A stretch of DNA of 64,000 bases from Pseudomonas yamanorum (GCF_900105735.1 NZ_LT629793.1:4960001-5024000); one strand, 5' to 3'; counted from the first letter of the stretch, positions 37,634-45,859 are shown. The notes: a model not told the origin generated them from the sequence alone. Numbers and translations are program-made.

Positions 37634-38593
37634 ATGAATCTGACTGAACCCCGCGAACTGGCCCCGCTGCTGGAGGCCTTTCTCCTGGCCTCGGGCAAGC
37701 CGCAATCCCTGGAACGCCTGTTCGAACTGTTTGAAGAAGCCGAGCGCCCTGAGCCGCCGGTGTTCAAGAAGGCGTTGGAGATTCTGCGCAAGTCCTGCGA
37801 CGGCCGTGCCTTTGAGCTGCGGGAGGTGGCTTCCGGTTATCGCCTGCAAATCCGCGAGAAGTTTTCGCCGTGGGTGGGCCGCCTCTGGGAAGAGCGCCCG
37901 CAACGTTATTCCCGGGCGATGCTGGAAACCATGGCGCTGATCGCCTATCGCCAGCCGATCACCCGGGGCGAGATCGAGGACGTGCGGGGCGTGGCGGTTA
38001 ACAGCCATATCGTCAAGACGCTGCTGGAGCGGGAGTGGATTCGGATCGTTGGTTATCGGGATGTGCCCGGCAAGCCGGCGATGTTTGCTACCACCAAGGT
38101 GTTCCTCGACCACTTCAACCTGAAAAACCTCGACGACTTGCCGCCGCTGGCCGAGCTGCGGGAGATGGAGCCGGACCCGGTCCTGGATTTCGACGACGCA
38201 CCGGTGCCGGCCAGTTTGCAAGAGCTGGCCGACGCCAGCGCCGAGCCGGAAGAGCCGAAGGACGAAACCAGTTTCCATACGCTGTTGCTGGAACTGGATG
38301 ACATGGAGCAGGGCATCAAGACCGACTTCGACGACTTGCTGCGTGATGGCGCGGTGGGTGAGGGTGAGCCGGAGCCTGCGCTGCAACTGAACGTTGAGGT
38401 TGAGCTGCCAGTCGAAGTTGAAGATGAGACCGAGCCTGAACACGAGGAGGACATCCTTGGCGTCGCCGAAGCCCGTGCCAAACTCCTGGCCGCCGTAGCT
38501 GCGCTCGAACAACCGCCGCTGAGCGACGAAGAAGACGAAGCCCGCGCCCTGGCCGAAGCCATCGAAAACGAACGCCGCCAATTCGAAGACTGA
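37634..38593 (+). CDS. scpB: Segregation and condensation protein B
   Basis: ScpB binds ScpA in the Smc complex. The first 180 residues hold the two winged-helix domains (ALIAYRQPITRGEIEDVRGV, IRIVGYRDVPGKPAMFATTKVFLDHF). The remaining 135 residues form a very acidic, probably disordered tail (runs such as EVEDETEPEHEED), so the 319-residue protein is much longer than the 190-220 of many relatives; long tails are usual in pseudomonads. Confidence 0.95.
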   Translation: MNLTEPRELAPLLEAFLLASGKPQSLERLFELFEEAERPEPPVFKKALEILRKSCDGRAFELREVASGYRLQIREKFSPWVGRLWEERPQRYSRAMLETMALIAYRQPITRGEIEDVRGVAVNSHIVKTLLEREWIRIVGYRDVPGKPAMFATTKVFLDHFNLKNLDDLPPLAELREMEPDPVLDFDDAPVPASLQELADASAEPEEPKDETSFHTLLLELDDMEQGIKTDFDDLLRDGAVGEGEPEPALQLNVEVELPVEVEDETEPEHEEDILGVAEARAKLLAAVAALEQPPLSDEEDEARALAEAIENERRQFED

Positions 38594-38607
38594 CGCCGCT
38601 TCAAAAT

Positions 38608-38692
38608 GTGGGAGCTGGCTTGCCTGCGATGCAGGCGACTCGGTCTTTCTGCTACACCAAGGCGATGCCATCGCAGGCAAGCCAGCTCCCAC
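38608..38692. repeat. REP doublet after scpB
   Basis: Inverted GTGGGAGCTGGCTTGCCTGC copies enclose 45 bp, 14 bp after the scpB stop. Confidence 0.9.
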
Positions 38693-38719
38693 AGAAAACC
38701 AGTGCCTGGAAGGATTTCA

Positions 38720-38911
38720 ATGAGCTCCACCAAAGACCCCTGCATCAGCATCTGCAAATTCACCGACGACATCTGCGTGGGCTGCGGCCGCAGCAAGCGC
38801 GAGATCCGTGCCTGGAAGAAACTCGACAAGGTCGAAAAGCGCACGGTACTCGCCGAAGCTGAACTGCGCCTGCTGGCGCTAGGTGCCACCGGTCGGCGGA
38901 AAGGCAAATGA
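38720..38911 (+). CDS. DUF1289-type small cysteine protein
   Basis: The 63-residue protein has the DUF1289 pattern PCISICKF...CVGCGRSKREI, four cysteines likely to bind a metal or cluster, followed by WKKLDKVEKR. Function unknown. The start at 38720 has AAGGA 9 bases upstream; the frame continues upstream only through the REP repeat. Confidence 0.9.
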   Translation: MSSTKDPCISICKFTDDICVGCGRSKREIRAWKKLDKVEKRTVLAEAELRLLALGATGRRKGK

Positions 38912-39054
38912 ACCCGCACATATCGACTAGTCTCTGATGCGCAACGCTCGCCATGAGCGTATGATTCGCGACCCTTTGGCGATGCGTTCGCCAAAAGCCC
39001 AGCTTTTACTATCTTCAGGCCCAGCCTGAATCGACACACCGGGAGGTGCTTAAG

Positions 39055-40305
39055 ATGAGTGACCAAGACCAGAAAGACAGCCAGGAAATCGGCCCCGCAG
39101 GTGAAAAACTGCAGAAAGTCCTCGCCCGTATCGGCGTAGGCTCGCGCCGCGACGTGGAAGCCTGGATCACCCAGAAGCGCATCAAGGTCAACGGCGTTGA
39201 AGCCACTCTTGGCCAGCGCGTCGACCTGCACGATGCCATCACCATTGATGGCAAGGTCATCAAGCGTGAAGAGGCCGCCGAATCGGTGCGCCGCGTCATC
39301 ATGTACAACAAGCCTGATGGCGAAATCTGCACCCGTGACGACCCGGAAGGCCGTCCAACCGTATTCGACAAGATGCCGCGCCCTAAAGAAGGCCGCTGGA
39401 TCAACATCGGTCGTCTCGACATCAACACCACCGGCTTGCTGATGTTCACCACCGACGGTGAACTGGCCAACCGCCTGATGCACCCTTCCTACGAGATGGA
39501 CCGTGAATACGCGGTGCGTGTACGTGGCGAAGTCGATGACGAAATGATCGAGCGTCTGAAAGCCGGCGTCGTGCTGGAAGACGGCCCGGCCAAGTTCACC
39601 GACATCAAGCAGGCTCCAGGCGGCGAAGGCTTCAACCATTGGTACCACTGCGTGGTGATGGAAGGCCGTAACCGTGAAGTACGTCGCCTGTGGGAATCCC
39701 AGGGCCTGGTGGTCAGCCGCCTGAAGCGCGTGCGTTTCGGCCCGGTGTTCCTCAACTCCGACCTGCCGATGGGCCGCTGGCGCGAAATGAGCCAGTACGA
39801 AGTCGACATCCTGAGTGCCGAAGTCGGCCTGACGCCGGTGGCCATGCCGCAGATGAACGCCAAGAGCAAAGACAAGCTCGAGCGTATGCAGCGTAAATCG
39901 TCGCGTCCGGTGGCACGCACCGACCGTGTTGCCCGCACCCTGCGCCCTGCGCTGGATGCACCGGCCACTGGCGGTCGTATCTCCCGCGAGCCGCATATCG
40001 AAGGCGAGCGTCGTCCTTCGGCACCGGCCCGTCAGGATGGCGAACGTGCGCCGCGCGCTCCGCGTCCAGCCGGTCGTGGCGGTGATGCCCCAACGGGCGG
40101 TCGCGGTAACCGGGGCGAGTCTGGCCGTGGTGCTCCGGCTGCGGGCCGTCCCGACGACAGCGCCAGCACCAAACGCCCAGCCAAGCCATCGCCGAAAAAG
40201 CGCCCGGGCTTGAAACTGGTCGATGACGCGTCATCGGGCAAGCGTCGTGGTGCACCGGCCGGTTCCGGCCAGCGTCCAGGTTTTGGTCGCAAGAAGCCGC
40301 AGTGA
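39055..40305 (+). CDS. rluB: 23S rRNA pseudouridine synthase B
   Basis: RluB makes pseudouridine at position 2605 of 23S rRNA. An S4 RNA-binding domain (about 17-75, KLQKVLARIGVGSRRDVEAWI) precedes the catalytic domain with D122 in GRLDINTTGLLMFT. After residue 265 comes a 150-residue Arg/Pro/Gly-rich disordered tail, common in Pseudomonas RluB. Start ATG at 39055 has GGAGGT 7 bases upstream. A strong terminator follows. Confidence 0.96.
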   Translation: MSDQDQKDSQEIGPAGEKLQKVLARIGVGSRRDVEAWITQKRIKVNGVEATLGQRVDLHDAITIDGKVIKREEAAESVRRVIMYNKPDGEICTRDDPEGRPTVFDKMPRPKEGRWINIGRLDINTTGLLMFTTDGELANRLMHPSYEMDREYAVRVRGEVDDEMIERLKAGVVLEDGPAKFTDIKQAPGGEGFNHWYHCVVMEGRNREVRRLWESQGLVVSRLKRVRFGPVFLNSDLPMGRWREMSQYEVDILSAEVGLTPVAMPQMNAKSKDKLERMQRKSSRPVARTDRVARTLRPALDAPATGGRISREPHIEGERRPSAPARQDGERAPRAPRPAGRGGDAPTGGRGNRGESGRGAPAAGRPDDSASTKRPAKPSPKKRPGLKLVDDASSGKRRGAPAGSGQRPGFGRKKPQ

Positions 40306-40323
40306 TTCGTTAAGCGCTGCATA

Positions 40324-40355
40324 AAAACGCCAACCCTCGGGTTGGCGTTTTTTTT
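40324..40355 (+). terminator. Rho-independent terminator of rluB
   Basis: AACGCCAACC / GGGTTGGCGTT with a 3-4-base loop is followed by eight T, 20 bp after the stop. Confidence 0.93.
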
Positions 40356-40398
40356 GGTCTGGATTTGGAACCTGCTCTATGAGCAAAGCAGGTCCATT

Positions 40399-40486
40399 GT
40401 GGGAGCGGGCTTGCTCGCGAATGCGGTCTATCAGTTGATACATCCAGTGACTGACCCACCGCATTCGCGAGCAAGCCAGCTCCCAC
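40399..40486. repeat. REP doublet between rluB and the M29-like gene
   Basis: The left unit is GTGGGAGCGGGCTTGCTCGC; the right unit combines the GCGAGCAAG stem with the CCAGCTCCCAC head of the other variant, a hybrid unit. Confidence 0.87.
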
Positions 40487-40515
40487 AGTTGATCTCCATT
40501 GTTTTGACGGGCGGG

Positions 40516-41475
40516 TCAGAACATGAACGCCCCATCGAACACGGGTTTATCGTCGAGGGCCAACACGCCACTGGCGAAGATCAGGTCCAGATGGTGGCTG
40601 CCTTTCTGCCCGCCACCCAAGCCCAGGTGCAGCCCGCAATGGCGCTCTTCAAAGCCTGCATTGCGCGCATACAAATCCTTCACACCTTCATTGGTGCCAA
40701 TACCCAGTTCTTCCACCCGGCGATTGGACGGGTTGGCATTCAGGTATTTGTTGAAGTCATCTGCCAACCCCGGCACTTCGCTGGCCACGGTGCAGATGGT
40801 CGAGTTCTCGATCCACAATTCCAGCGGCGATTGCAGCACGCCGTATTTGCGCGCAAAGGGAATGGTGCTGAGAAAGGTGCCTACAAACCGCACCTGGCCA
40901 TTGATGGCCTCGCTGTGGGTCGCGATCTCGCCGGGCGCCAGGTCGTGGTTGCCGACGCCGTTGATATTGGTCCACTTCTTGATGCTGCTCATGGGCGCTT
41001 CAAGGCGCGAGCCATGCTGGTCGGTGAAGCTCAGCACGCTGGCCTGGGACATGCGCCGGATCAACGTGGCGTTGAGGTCGGCAATCCGCTGTGGGGCGAC
41101 GCTGAAGGTGTCGTAGAAATAGTCGCCGTAGTCCTTGAGCAGCAGGGATTTTTTCCAGTGCTCGGCCATCACGCCTTGCAGCGCACGGATAAAGTCCGGG
41201 CCCTCGGCACGTGGGTTGGGCAAGGTCGAGGAATCGTAGAGAAACATGTACAGGTCGCAGGCTTCGATGGCCTTGGCCAGCGCTTCGCTGGGGGCCTGGT
41301 CCAGGCGTTGTACCTGGAAGTCGAAACGGGCGGCGCTGCCTTGGGTGATCGAGTGGGCGATGGCGTCGTAGCGTTCGGTATGGCCGAGCAGAATGGTGGG
41401 GCGGTGCAGGCCGGTGAGGGCCGGGTGATGGGCGAGGTAATAGAGAAAATGTTCGACGGCGCGGGCCTTGTCCAT
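40516..41475 (-). CDS. M29 aminopeptidase/NicX-like metalloenzyme beside a peptide gene
   Basis: This 319-residue protein shows the C-terminal metal-site pattern of the M29 aminopeptidases and of NicX-type 2,5-dihydroxypyridine dioxygenases: E183 in LAPGEIATH, E256 in VEELGIGTNEG, H283 in CGLHLGLGGG and the H-x-D pair H295/D297 in SHHLDLI. Either a hydrolase or an Fe(II) dioxygenase is possible. It is shorter than M29 peptidases (about 400), mainly at the N-terminus. The start has AGGAAGGA upstream. It follows a 45-residue peptide gene by 77 bp with a strong hairpin between, suggesting that the peptide is its substrate or partner (inference). No nicotinate-pathway genes are nearby. Confidence 0.75.
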   Translation of the reverse strand: MDKARAVEHFLYYLAHHPALTGLHRPTILLGHTERYDAIAHSITQGSAARFDFQVQRLDQAPSEALAKAIEACDLYMFLYDSSTLPNPRAEGPDFIRALQGVMAEHWKKSLLLKDYGDYFYDTFSVAPQRIADLNATLIRRMSQASVLSFTDQHGSRLEAPMSSIKKWTNINGVGNHDLAPGEIATHSEAINGQVRFVGTFLSTIPFARKYGVLQSPLELWIENSTICTVASEVPGLADDFNKYLNANPSNRRVEELGIGTNEGVKDLYARNAGFEERHCGLHLGLGGGQKGSHHLDLIFASGVLALDDKPVFDGAFMF

Positions 41476-41510
41476 GACGTCCTTCCTTCAAAGCCTTCGG
41501 TAGGAGCAGT

Positions 41511-41536
41511 GGCAGGTGCGGCGTCCCGCACCTGCC
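41511..41536 (-). promoter_or_regulatory. Strong hairpin between the peptide gene and the M29-like gene
   Basis: GGCAGGTGCGG and CCGCACCTGCC are perfect 11-bp arms with a 4-base loop, 16 bp after the peptide stop. There is no T tract. Such hairpins in small-peptide operons often stabilise the peptide mRNA or let only part of transcription through. Confidence 0.65.
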
Positions 41537-41552
41537 GGGGTGCCTGATCAGA

Positions 41553-41690
41553 TTAGAAAGGCCACATCGCGGTGCCGAACGGCACAACGGCGTCGGCTTG
41601 CATCATTTCAACGGCGGCCTCGTGGGTCGGCGCTTCAAACCAATCGTCGAGTTGCAGTTCGGTTTCCAGGTCATTTTCCAGTGCTTGCAT
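41553..41690 (-). CDS. 45-residue peptide, candidate modified-peptide precursor
   Basis: This short gene was found by reading the strand directly. ATG at 41690 has AGGAG seven bases upstream, an excellent ribosome site. The N-terminal part (MQALENDLETELQLDDWF) is acidic and helical, with eight Asp/Glu in the first 19 residues. The C-terminus (ADAVVPFGTAMWPF) is uncharged and hydrophobic with Pro, Gly, Trp and two Phe. That split into an acidic leader and a distinct tail is typical of RiPP precursors. There is no cysteine, so lanthipeptide or thiazole chemistry is unlikely; Met, Trp, Phe or the C-terminus would be the sites. I know of no named family; it might instead be a small protein partner of the enzyme that follows. 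Confidence 0.65.
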   Translation of the reverse strand: MQALENDLETELQLDDWFEAPTHEAAVEMMQADAVVPFGTAMWPF

Positions 41691-41756
41691 GGTGAATCTC
41701 CTAGATGACGGTGTTTGAGACGAATTTGCCAGCGGGCTGCGCTGGGCAAGTGGATG

Positions 41757-41785
41757 AACCTAGAAGAGTGTGTTTGGGAATGCAA
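41757..41785 (-). promoter_or_regulatory. Candidate sigma-70 promoter of the peptide gene
   Basis: On the minus strand TTGCAT and TAGGTT are 17 bases apart, 67 bp before the ATG. The -10 is a weak match. The surrounding DNA is AT-rich. Confidence 0.3.
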
Positions 41786-42104
41786 AATTTTTATTGACAC
41801 GGTTTCATTTGGATTTTTTATTCTGTTTTGATGGCGATTTGGTTTATGTCGATGAAACAGACAGTTGGTTGCGTCTTTCTGAAGGAATTGTCTCGCCGTC
41901 AATTTCCCGATATCTGAAAGAATTTTCCCAATGTCCCTGCTATCCGCCGCATCGCATCCTGTCGGCCCAGACAGGTTTGGCGGTGTACAATGCGCCGCGT
42001 TTTACTGTGATCCCACTTTTTCAGGGCTATCCGCCTTGTTCATTCCGCCTGGCCACAAGCCTGTCGGGTTCGATTTCGTCACAGATAAAAACAACAGGTG
42101 ACGT
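41786..42104. other. AT-rich intergenic region between the peptide gene and aroP
   Basis: About 320 bp are clearly poorer in GC than the neighbouring genes. A possible plus-strand promoter begins TTGACA at 41794. A 112-codon plus-strand frame spans the region but lacks a ribosome site and recognisable domains. The composition could mark acquired DNA or simply a promoter region. Confidence 0.5.
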
Positions 42105-42218
42105 ATGACCGTAAGAAAAAACGCTGGACCGAGGTTTGATCGGCGCTGCTGTAGCCCGTTACCAAAGCAGCATCCCTCCATGAGCACCCTCAAACCTTGC
42201 GTGAGACCCTTTCCATGA
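42105..42218 (+). CDS. Short upstream ORF overlapping the aroP start
   Basis: ATG at 42105 has AGGTG five bases upstream and opens a 37-codon frame (MTVRKNAGPRFDRRCC...) whose TGA overlaps the aroP start as ATGA. The peptide is Arg/Pro-rich, with three Cys and two Phe. aroP itself has only a weak ribosome site, so translation of this ORF could feed aroP by coupling. It could also be a regulatory leader. No homologue is known to me. Confidence 0.45.
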   Translation: MTVRKNAGPRFDRRCCSPLPKQHPSMSTLKPCVRPFP

Positions 42219-43621
42219 GTGAAGCCAACTCGCATTCAGGCGAACTGAAGCGCGGCCTGAAAAATCGCCATATTCAACTGATCGCCCTCGGTGGCGCGAT
42301 TGGCACCGGGTTGTTCCTGGGTTCGGCTGGCGTGCTGAAATCCGCCGGGCCGTCGATGATCCTCGGTTATGCCATCTGCGGCTTTATCGCCTTCATGATC
42401 ATGCGCCAGCTGGGCGAGATGATCGTCGAAGAGCCGGTGGCCGGATCCTTCAGCCACTTTGCCCACAAATACTGGGGCGGTTTCGCCGGCTTCCTGTCGG
42501 GCTGGAACTGCTGGATCCTGTACATCCTGGTGGGCATGTCGGAGCTGACGGCCGTCGGCAAGTACGTGCACTACTGGTGGCCCGAGATCCCGACCTGGGT
42601 GTCGGCGGCGGCGTTTTTTGTGTTGATCAACGTGATCAATCTGTCCAACGTCAAAGTCTTTGGCGAGGCCGAGTTCTGGTTTGCGATCATCAAAGTGGTC
42701 GCCATTGTCGGCATGATCGCCCTGGGCAGTTACCTGCTGGTGAGCGGCACCGGCGGGCCGCAGGCTTCGGTGACCAACCTGTGGGAGCACGGTGGGTTCT
42801 TTCCCCATGGTGTGGGTGGTTTGGTGATGGCCATGGCGATCATCATGTTTTCGTTTGGTGGTCTGGAGATGCTCGGGTTTACCGCAGCCGAGGCGGACCA
42901 GCCGCGTACGGTGATTCCGAAGGCGATCAATCAGGTGATCTACCGGATTCTGATTTTCTACATCGGCGCGTTGGTGGTGCTGTTGTCGTTGACGCCTTGG
43001 GACAGTCTGCTGGAGACCCTGAATGCCTCCGGTGACGCCTATAGCGGCAGTCCGTTTGTGCAGGTGTTTTCGATGTTGGGCAGTAATACGGCGGCGCACA
43101 TTCTCAACTTTGTGGTGCTGACGGCGGCGTTGTCGGTCTACAACAGCGGCACTTACTGCAATAGCCGGATGTTGTTGGGGATGGCCGAGCAGGGTGACGC
43201 GCCGCGTGCATTGGCGAAGATCGACAAGCGTGGGGTGCCGGTGCGGTCGATCCTCGCTTCGGCGGCGATCACGCTGGTGGCGGTGTTGATGAATTATCTG
43301 ATTCCGCAGCATGCGCTGGAGTTGCTGATGTCGCTGGTGGTGGCGACCCTGGTGATTAACTGGGCGATGATCAGCTTTTCGCATTTCAAGTTTCGCCAGC
43401 ACATGGATCGGACGGGGCAGGTGCCGTTGTTCAAGGCGCTTTGGTATCCGTATGGGAATTATGTTTGCCTGGCGTTTGTGGTGTTTATTCTTGGGGTGAT
43501 GCTGCTGATTCCGGGGATTCAGGTGTCGGTGTATGCGATTCCGGTTTGGGTGGTGTTTATGTGGGTTTGCTACGGGATCAAGAACAGGCGCAAGGCTCGG
43601 GAGGGGGTGGTGTTGAGTTGA
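42215..43621 (+). CDS. aroP: Aromatic amino-acid permease
   Basis: AroP imports Phe, Tyr and Trp. The 468-residue protein has 12 membrane segments and follows E. coli AroP closely: LKRGLKNRHIQLIALGGAIGTGLFLGSA, EEPVAGSFSHFA.KYWG, IPTWVSAA and MFSFGGLE. Start at 42215 matches the family. G+T content of the coding strand rises from 27/60 at its start to 47/60 near its end (43441-43500), approaching composite repeat 2, which begins 8 bp after the stop. Confidence 0.95.
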   Translation: MSEANSHSGELKRGLKNRHIQLIALGGAIGTGLFLGSAGVLKSAGPSMILGYAICGFIAFMIMRQLGEMIVEEPVAGSFSHFAHKYWGGFAGFLSGWNCWILYILVGMSELTAVGKYVHYWWPEIPTWVSAAAFFVLINVINLSNVKVFGEAEFWFAIIKVVAIVGMIALGSYLLVSGTGGPQASVTNLWEHGGFFPHGVGGLVMAMAIIMFSFGGLEMLGFTAAEADQPRTVIPKAINQVIYRILIFYIGALVVLLSLTPWDSLLETLNASGDAYSGSPFVQVFSMLGSNTAAHILNFVVLTAALSVYNSGTYCNSRMLLGMAEQGDAPRALAKIDKRGVPVRSILASAAITLVAVLMNYLIPQHALELLMSLVVATLVINWAMISFSHFKFRQHMDRTGQVPLFKALWYPYGNYVCLAFVVFILGVMLLIPGIQVSVYAIPVWVVFMWVCYGIKNRRKAREGVVLS

Positions 43622-43989
43622 TGGTGTACATATCCGTTTCTTCGGTAACGGCGACTTATGGTTCCGCTCTTACAGCGGGTCACTTTTGGCAAACGCCCCA
43701 AAAGTAACCAAAAGGTCTCTGCCCCACCACTCGGTGCCTCGCCTAGGCTCGGCATGCCCGCACTCCGGCCCGGCTCCGCGGGCCGCCGCGACGGGCCATC
43801 CATGGCCCGGCGCGGCTAAATCGGCATCCCTGCCGATTTACCCGCTCCACCGTGCCTACTTGCGGCCATCGTGGTTAACGGGGCCCGCAGATCAAAATCA
43901 AAAGCAGATCAAGAGCACAGCGGCCTACCGGCCGGCTTGAGTGTTAAAAGCAAAGGCAAAGACCAGAGCGAAAGCAAAGCTGCTTTTCT

Positions 43990-44073
43990 GTGGGAGCTGG
44001 CTTGCCTGCGATGCAGACAACTCGGTTTTTCAGGCACACCGAGGTGATGCCATCGCAGGCAAGCGGCTCCCAC
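43990..44073. repeat. REP doublet in the centre of composite repeat 2
   Basis: Inverted REP units as in copy 1; the right unit has lost three bases (AAGCGGCTCCCAC instead of AAGCCAGCTCCCAC). Confidence 0.88.
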
Positions 44074-44347
44074 ATTTGGACCGTGGCCGCTTTAGATTTT
44101 GATTTGGTTTTTGCTCTTCAACACTCAAGCCGGCCGGGAGGCCGCTGTGCTCTTGATGTTGATCTTGATTTTGATCTTAGGCGCCCCGTTAAACCACGCT
44201 GGCCGAACGCAGGCTTTGGAGCGTGGGTAACCTGGCAGGACGCCAGGTTAGCCGTCCTGGGCCAAGGATGGCCCATGACGGCGGCCCACGGTCCAAAGCC
44301 GGAGTGAGGGTACACCGAGCCTAGGCGAGGTGCCGAGTGGTGGGGCA

Positions 44348-45651
44348 TGTACGGGACAACCACATGGGTTACAAAAAAGTGCCTTCACATAGGTGACACT
44401 TTGATTGAAACATAACCGTTTTTTGCATCCCTAGCGTTTACTCGGCCCAAGATCACCGGACCGAAGATCACATTCCATATGCCATCACTGATCATCTCCA
44501 TTCCGATGGTTTGATGGCTCAGCAAATTACCAACATAAATCCTTAGACCTGCTCGATTGATGATCCCACTACTGTCTGCCAGGTAACACTCGACATGACT
44601 CGCATAGCCCATCTCCGGCAACCGCTCCGGATAGACTCGTGTTGAAGGCATGTAACACGAGGCTGGCGTTTTCTGCCCAAGAGCCTCGTGTCCACGCTCG
44701 TAATTATAGTGCTGCACGAAGCGATCAAAGTGACGCTGCTGAGCATCCCACGCAACCGCCGGTGGTTGGGGTAACGTACTTTTCAGCGTCCTGTGCATAC
44801 GTTCGTGGCGCCCGTTCTGATCAGGGCGGCCCGGTTCAATTCGCTCAGGAATGATCCCAAGTCGTAGCCACCAGATCGATAGCTGCGACAGCCCGGCACG
44901 GCCCGTGCTGGCAAACGGCACACCGTTGTCGGTACGGATGCGCTCAGGCAGCCCATATTCGCGGAAAACCCGCTCGAAGGTTTGCTGGGTTTCCTTGAAA
45001 TTGGTGCTGGCCATACTCTCGCAGGCCAGTAAAAAGCGACTCGCGTGATCCATTATCGTCAACGGATAACACCACACACCTGCCCCTGTCAGAAATTGCC
45101 CTTTGTAATCAGCGCTGAAAAGCTGGTTGGGGATTTCTGCCTTACGTAAAGGCTTGGGATAGACAGCTACACGCGGGCGCAATTGCCGAGGCGTGATCAA
45201 ATCAGCGGCCTTGAGGATGTTGTAAATGGTGGTTTTTGAGGGTGGGTTCTGCCCAGGAAAACGCCGTATCAAGTCGTTCTGGATCTTCTTCGGGCCGGGA
45301 ACCGTTTCTCCAGTCGAACGCAATTCAATAATTGCCTGCCGGACAGCAAAAGGGACCACATACGTCTGATTGTGGCGGCTGCGACTTCGCTCTTCGAGGC
45401 CTCTGGGCCCCTCCGCTTTGTAGCGCTCGACCCATTTATAGCCAGTCTTGCGACTGATTTGATGGTCCAGGCACAGCTGGCTAAAGCTGTGCTCGTCCTC
45501 CAAATAGTCGGCGATGAACTTCACTCTGAGGTCCATAGGTTTCAGCTCTTTCCAGGGCATGGTCAGATCCTCGCGAAATCGACCCTGCCAGTTAAAAAAC
45601 TGTTACCTATGTGCGTGAACTAATTTGTAACCCATGTGGGTGAGTCATACC
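44348..45651 (-). mobile_element. IS481-family insertion sequence (1304 bp)
   Basis: The ends are imperfect inverted repeats sharing CCACATGGGTTACAAA and CACATAGGT. A 4-bp duplication GGCA (44344-44347 and 45652-45655) flanks the element; copy 1 of the composite repeat has the single GGCA at the same place (GTGGGGCAAGAGCG). The element carries one transposase gene. Confidence 0.9.
44385..45560 (-). CDS. IS481-family transposase
   Basis: The 391-residue DDE transposase is intact. A helix-turn-helix region (FSQLCLDHQISRKTGYKWVERYK) precedes the rve catalytic core with the three acidic residues in FSADYKGQF, IRTDNGVPFA and DQNGRHERMHRTLK. The C-terminal extension after about residue 300 is typical for the family. 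It reads towards aroP and fills almost the whole element. Confidence 0.95.
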   Translation of the reverse strand: MPWKELKPMDLRVKFIADYLEDEHSFSQLCLDHQISRKTGYKWVERYKAEGPRGLEERSRSRHNQTYVVPFAVRQAIIELRSTGETVPGPKKIQNDLIRRFPGQNPPSKTTIYNILKAADLITPRQLRPRVAVYPKPLRKAEIPNQLFSADYKGQFLTGAGVWCYPLTIMDHASRFLLACESMASTNFKETQQTFERVFREYGLPERIRTDNGVPFASTGRAGLSQLSIWWLRLGIIPERIEPGRPDQNGRHERMHRTLKSTLPQPPAVAWDAQQRHFDRFVQHYNYERGHEALGQKTPASCYMPSTRVYPERLPEMGYASHVECYLADSSGIINRAGLRIYVGNLLSHQTIGMEMISDGIWNVIFGPVILGRVNARDAKNGYVSIKVSPM

Positions 45652-45705
45652 GGCAAGAGCGTTTTGCTTACTTTTGCGCTTTTCAAAAGTGAGCCGCTGT
45701 AAGAG

Positions 45706-45859
45706 CCAGCCCTTTCAAGGTCTTTGCCTCAATCGCGTCCTACGCCTATTCCGGGCTGAAATTAAGAAAAAACGAGTTGAATTTGGTTCAGTTAGCATCT
45801 CTTTTGGTCAAAAAATGATCATGTTTTGAGGCTTTTTCCAAAGACCTTGAAAGGGCTGG
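45706..45859. mobile_element. 154-bp MITE with 21-bp terminal inverted repeats
   Basis: Both ends read, going inwards, CCAGCCCTTTCAAGGTCTTT followed by G, a perfect 21-bp inverted repeat. The element is flanked by the 9-bp direct repeat CTGTAAGAG (45697-45705 and 45860-45868). Copy 1 of the composite repeat has CTGTAAGAG once at the same spot, proving insertion. The interior is AT-rich and non-coding. A 9-bp duplication is compatible with ISAs1, IS256 or IS4-type transposases; none is present in the window. Confidence 0.9.

Noticed and set aside
41786..42104. AT-rich stretch as a genomic island border
   Set aside because: Too short, no integrase, tRNA or direct repeats; only noted as lower GC.
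41770..42108. 112-codon plus-strand frame between the peptide gene and aroP
   Set aside because: No ribosome site, no domain, odd composition; it overlaps the better supported short ORF at 42105.
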